6,299 nucleotides of DNA from Candidatus Zixiibacteriota bacterium (GTDB lineage: Bacteria; Zixibacteria; MSB-5A5; GN15; PGXB01): assembly GCA_024230695.1 (NCBI GenBank), contig JAAERC010000117.1:1-6299 (forward strand), read 5' to 3'. The position numbers and the translations under genes were made by a program. The notes beneath the pieces were generated by a model. It made no database searches, had not been told where the DNA came from, and worked only from the letters and a program-made list of their open reading frames with translations. Shown here in pieces: positions 5,444 through 6,299 of this stretch; positions within the stretch are counted from its first letter, which is position 1, and every line of letters begins with the position of its first letter.

Positions 5444-6299
5444 TTATTTTTGCTTCAGAGCCATATTCAGACCAATAATTATCAAAACAGTACAAAACAG
5501 CATAATAAGTGTCACTGTTTCATCGAAAAACAGTAATGCCAATACTGAAACAAATATCGGTACCAAACTATAAACTGAGCTGGCCGTTTTGGTCGGACCG
5601 ATTTTGTCGAGACTGAGATTAAACAGATAATAACCAATTCCCGAGGCAAAAACACCCATATACAACAATGATAGAATTGACGCGGTTGATAAAACTATTT
5701 TGGCTGAATAAAAGTTTTCAAGTGGGACAAGGGAAAAGAGTAAGATCGTGCCAAACAATGAAGCATAATATGTGATTGTGAATCCGGAGTATTTTTTCAA
5801 AAGATTTTTTATCATCAATGAATATATGACCCAGCAGAAAACCGCGAGAAGCATCAATAATTCACCAAGATTAAATTGCATCGATAATAAGAAATCTATA
5901 TTACCACGAGTCAAAAGAATAAGAACACCAAAAAGTGCTAACCCAACACCAAAATATGCTTTTCCTGAAAGTCGTTCGCGCAGAAAAACCGCCGCCATTG
6001 TGCTGGTGAAAAGCGGATTCGTGGCGTTGATAATAGCGCTGTTGGCCGCTTTGGTGTACAACAAACTTGAAAAGAAAAAGTAGTGGTATCCAACCACTCC
6101 CGTCAGTCCCAAAAGAGCCATCTGCCAAATATCTTTTTTTTGAATTATTAATGATTTTGTACCATAATGAAATATTAGTACAGACAGTGCCAGAACAGCG
6201 ATGATATATCGAAGCAGAGAAGTTGACAATGGACCAAGATCAAAGTTAGTGTACTTACCAGCAACAAAACTTCCGGCAAAAAGCAAACTTGTCGCGGCA
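5444..6299 (-). CDS. EamA/DMT-family transporter, 5' end missing
   Basis: The frame is open from the stop (5444-5446) to the right edge, about 284 visible residues; the start lies beyond the window. The TTG at 6286 is not a credible start, because the first helix (LLFAGSFVAGKY, matching the family's opening 'W-G-s-N-F-h-h-x-K') is already under way there. About ten hydrophobic segments form two EamA repeats, at visible residues about 1-126 and 139-277 counted from codon 6286. Each has the paired signature near its end: NPLFTSTMAAVFLRE, and VPIFVSVLALLFFDE ahead of the last helix. Members of the 10-TMS drug/metabolite exporter family sit in the inner membrane and move small metabolites or amino acids; specificity cannot be read from sequence. 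Only roughly 5-15 residues should be missing. It converges on cheW, with the + strand terminator between them. Confidence 0.9.
   Translation of the reverse strand, partial: AATSLLFAGSFVAGKYTNFDLGPLSTSLLRYIIAVLALSVLIFHYGTKSLIIQKKDIWQMALLGLTGVVGYHYFFFSSLLYTKAANSAIINATNPLFTSTMAAVFLRERLSGKAYFGVGLALFGVLILLTRGNIDFLLSMQFNLGELLMLLAVFCWVIYSLMIKNLLKKYSGFTITYYASLFGTILLFSLVPLENFYSAKIVLSTASILSLLYMGVFASGIGYYLFNLSLDKIGPTKTASSVYSLVPIFVSVLALLFFDETVTLIMLFCTVLIIIGLNMALKQK

Noticed and set aside
5772..6083. Open frame of 103 codons on the + strand inside the EamA gene
   Set aside because: It is antisense to conserved membrane helices of the transporter and has a composition typical of a shadow frame.

Overview
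The window carries six protein genes: four complete, and one cut off at each end. It comes from a bacterium with moderately low G+C, judged by eye to be near 40%. Type IV-type prepilin, CheW, multi-PAS sensor and LuxR-type DNA-binding modules together suggest a motile or surface-active, environment-sensing, probably Gram-negative lineage, for example Desulfobacterota-like or an FCB-group or candidate-phylum relative. The sequence does not fix the taxon. I recognise no RNA gene, CRISPR array, insertion sequence or phage gene.

Layout. The window opens inside a VTT/DedA-type membrane protein gene on the + strand (ends 508). It converges on a minus-strand prepilin-like gene (542-1069). That gene is divergent, across about 60 bp, from a large + strand gene (1132-4008). 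The large gene encodes a soluble sensor-regulator with about five PAS domains, a GAF-like module, a coiled coil and a C-terminal LuxR-type helix-turn-helix; it has no kinase domain. A 182-bp gap follows, holding a perfect 10-bp inverted repeat and several related copies of the motif ATATCCATTA. Downstream lies a two-gene + strand operon: a GAF-like protein (4191-4793) overlapping by 4 bp a complete CheW (4790-5314). A strong rho-independent terminator (5402-5436) closes the operon. Converging from the right is an EamA/DMT-family transporter gene on the minus strand (5444 to the window edge, 5' end missing).

How the genes may fit together. The PAS/LuxR protein looks like a one-component transcription factor: many sensory domains feeding one DNA-binding output. 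The repeat array lies immediately downstream of its gene and just upstream of a TATACT -10-like hexamer ahead of the GAF-cheW operon. A reasonable hypothesis is therefore that the regulator controls that operon, linking an intracellular signal to the supply of a chemotaxis coupling protein, and possibly also the divergent prepilin gene. This is inference from layout. The VTT and EamA genes look like unrelated membrane-protein neighbours.

The most notable items are the operator-like array, the translationally coupled GAF-CheW pair with no other chemotaxis gene in view, and a cysteine-bearing PAS domain in the regulator.
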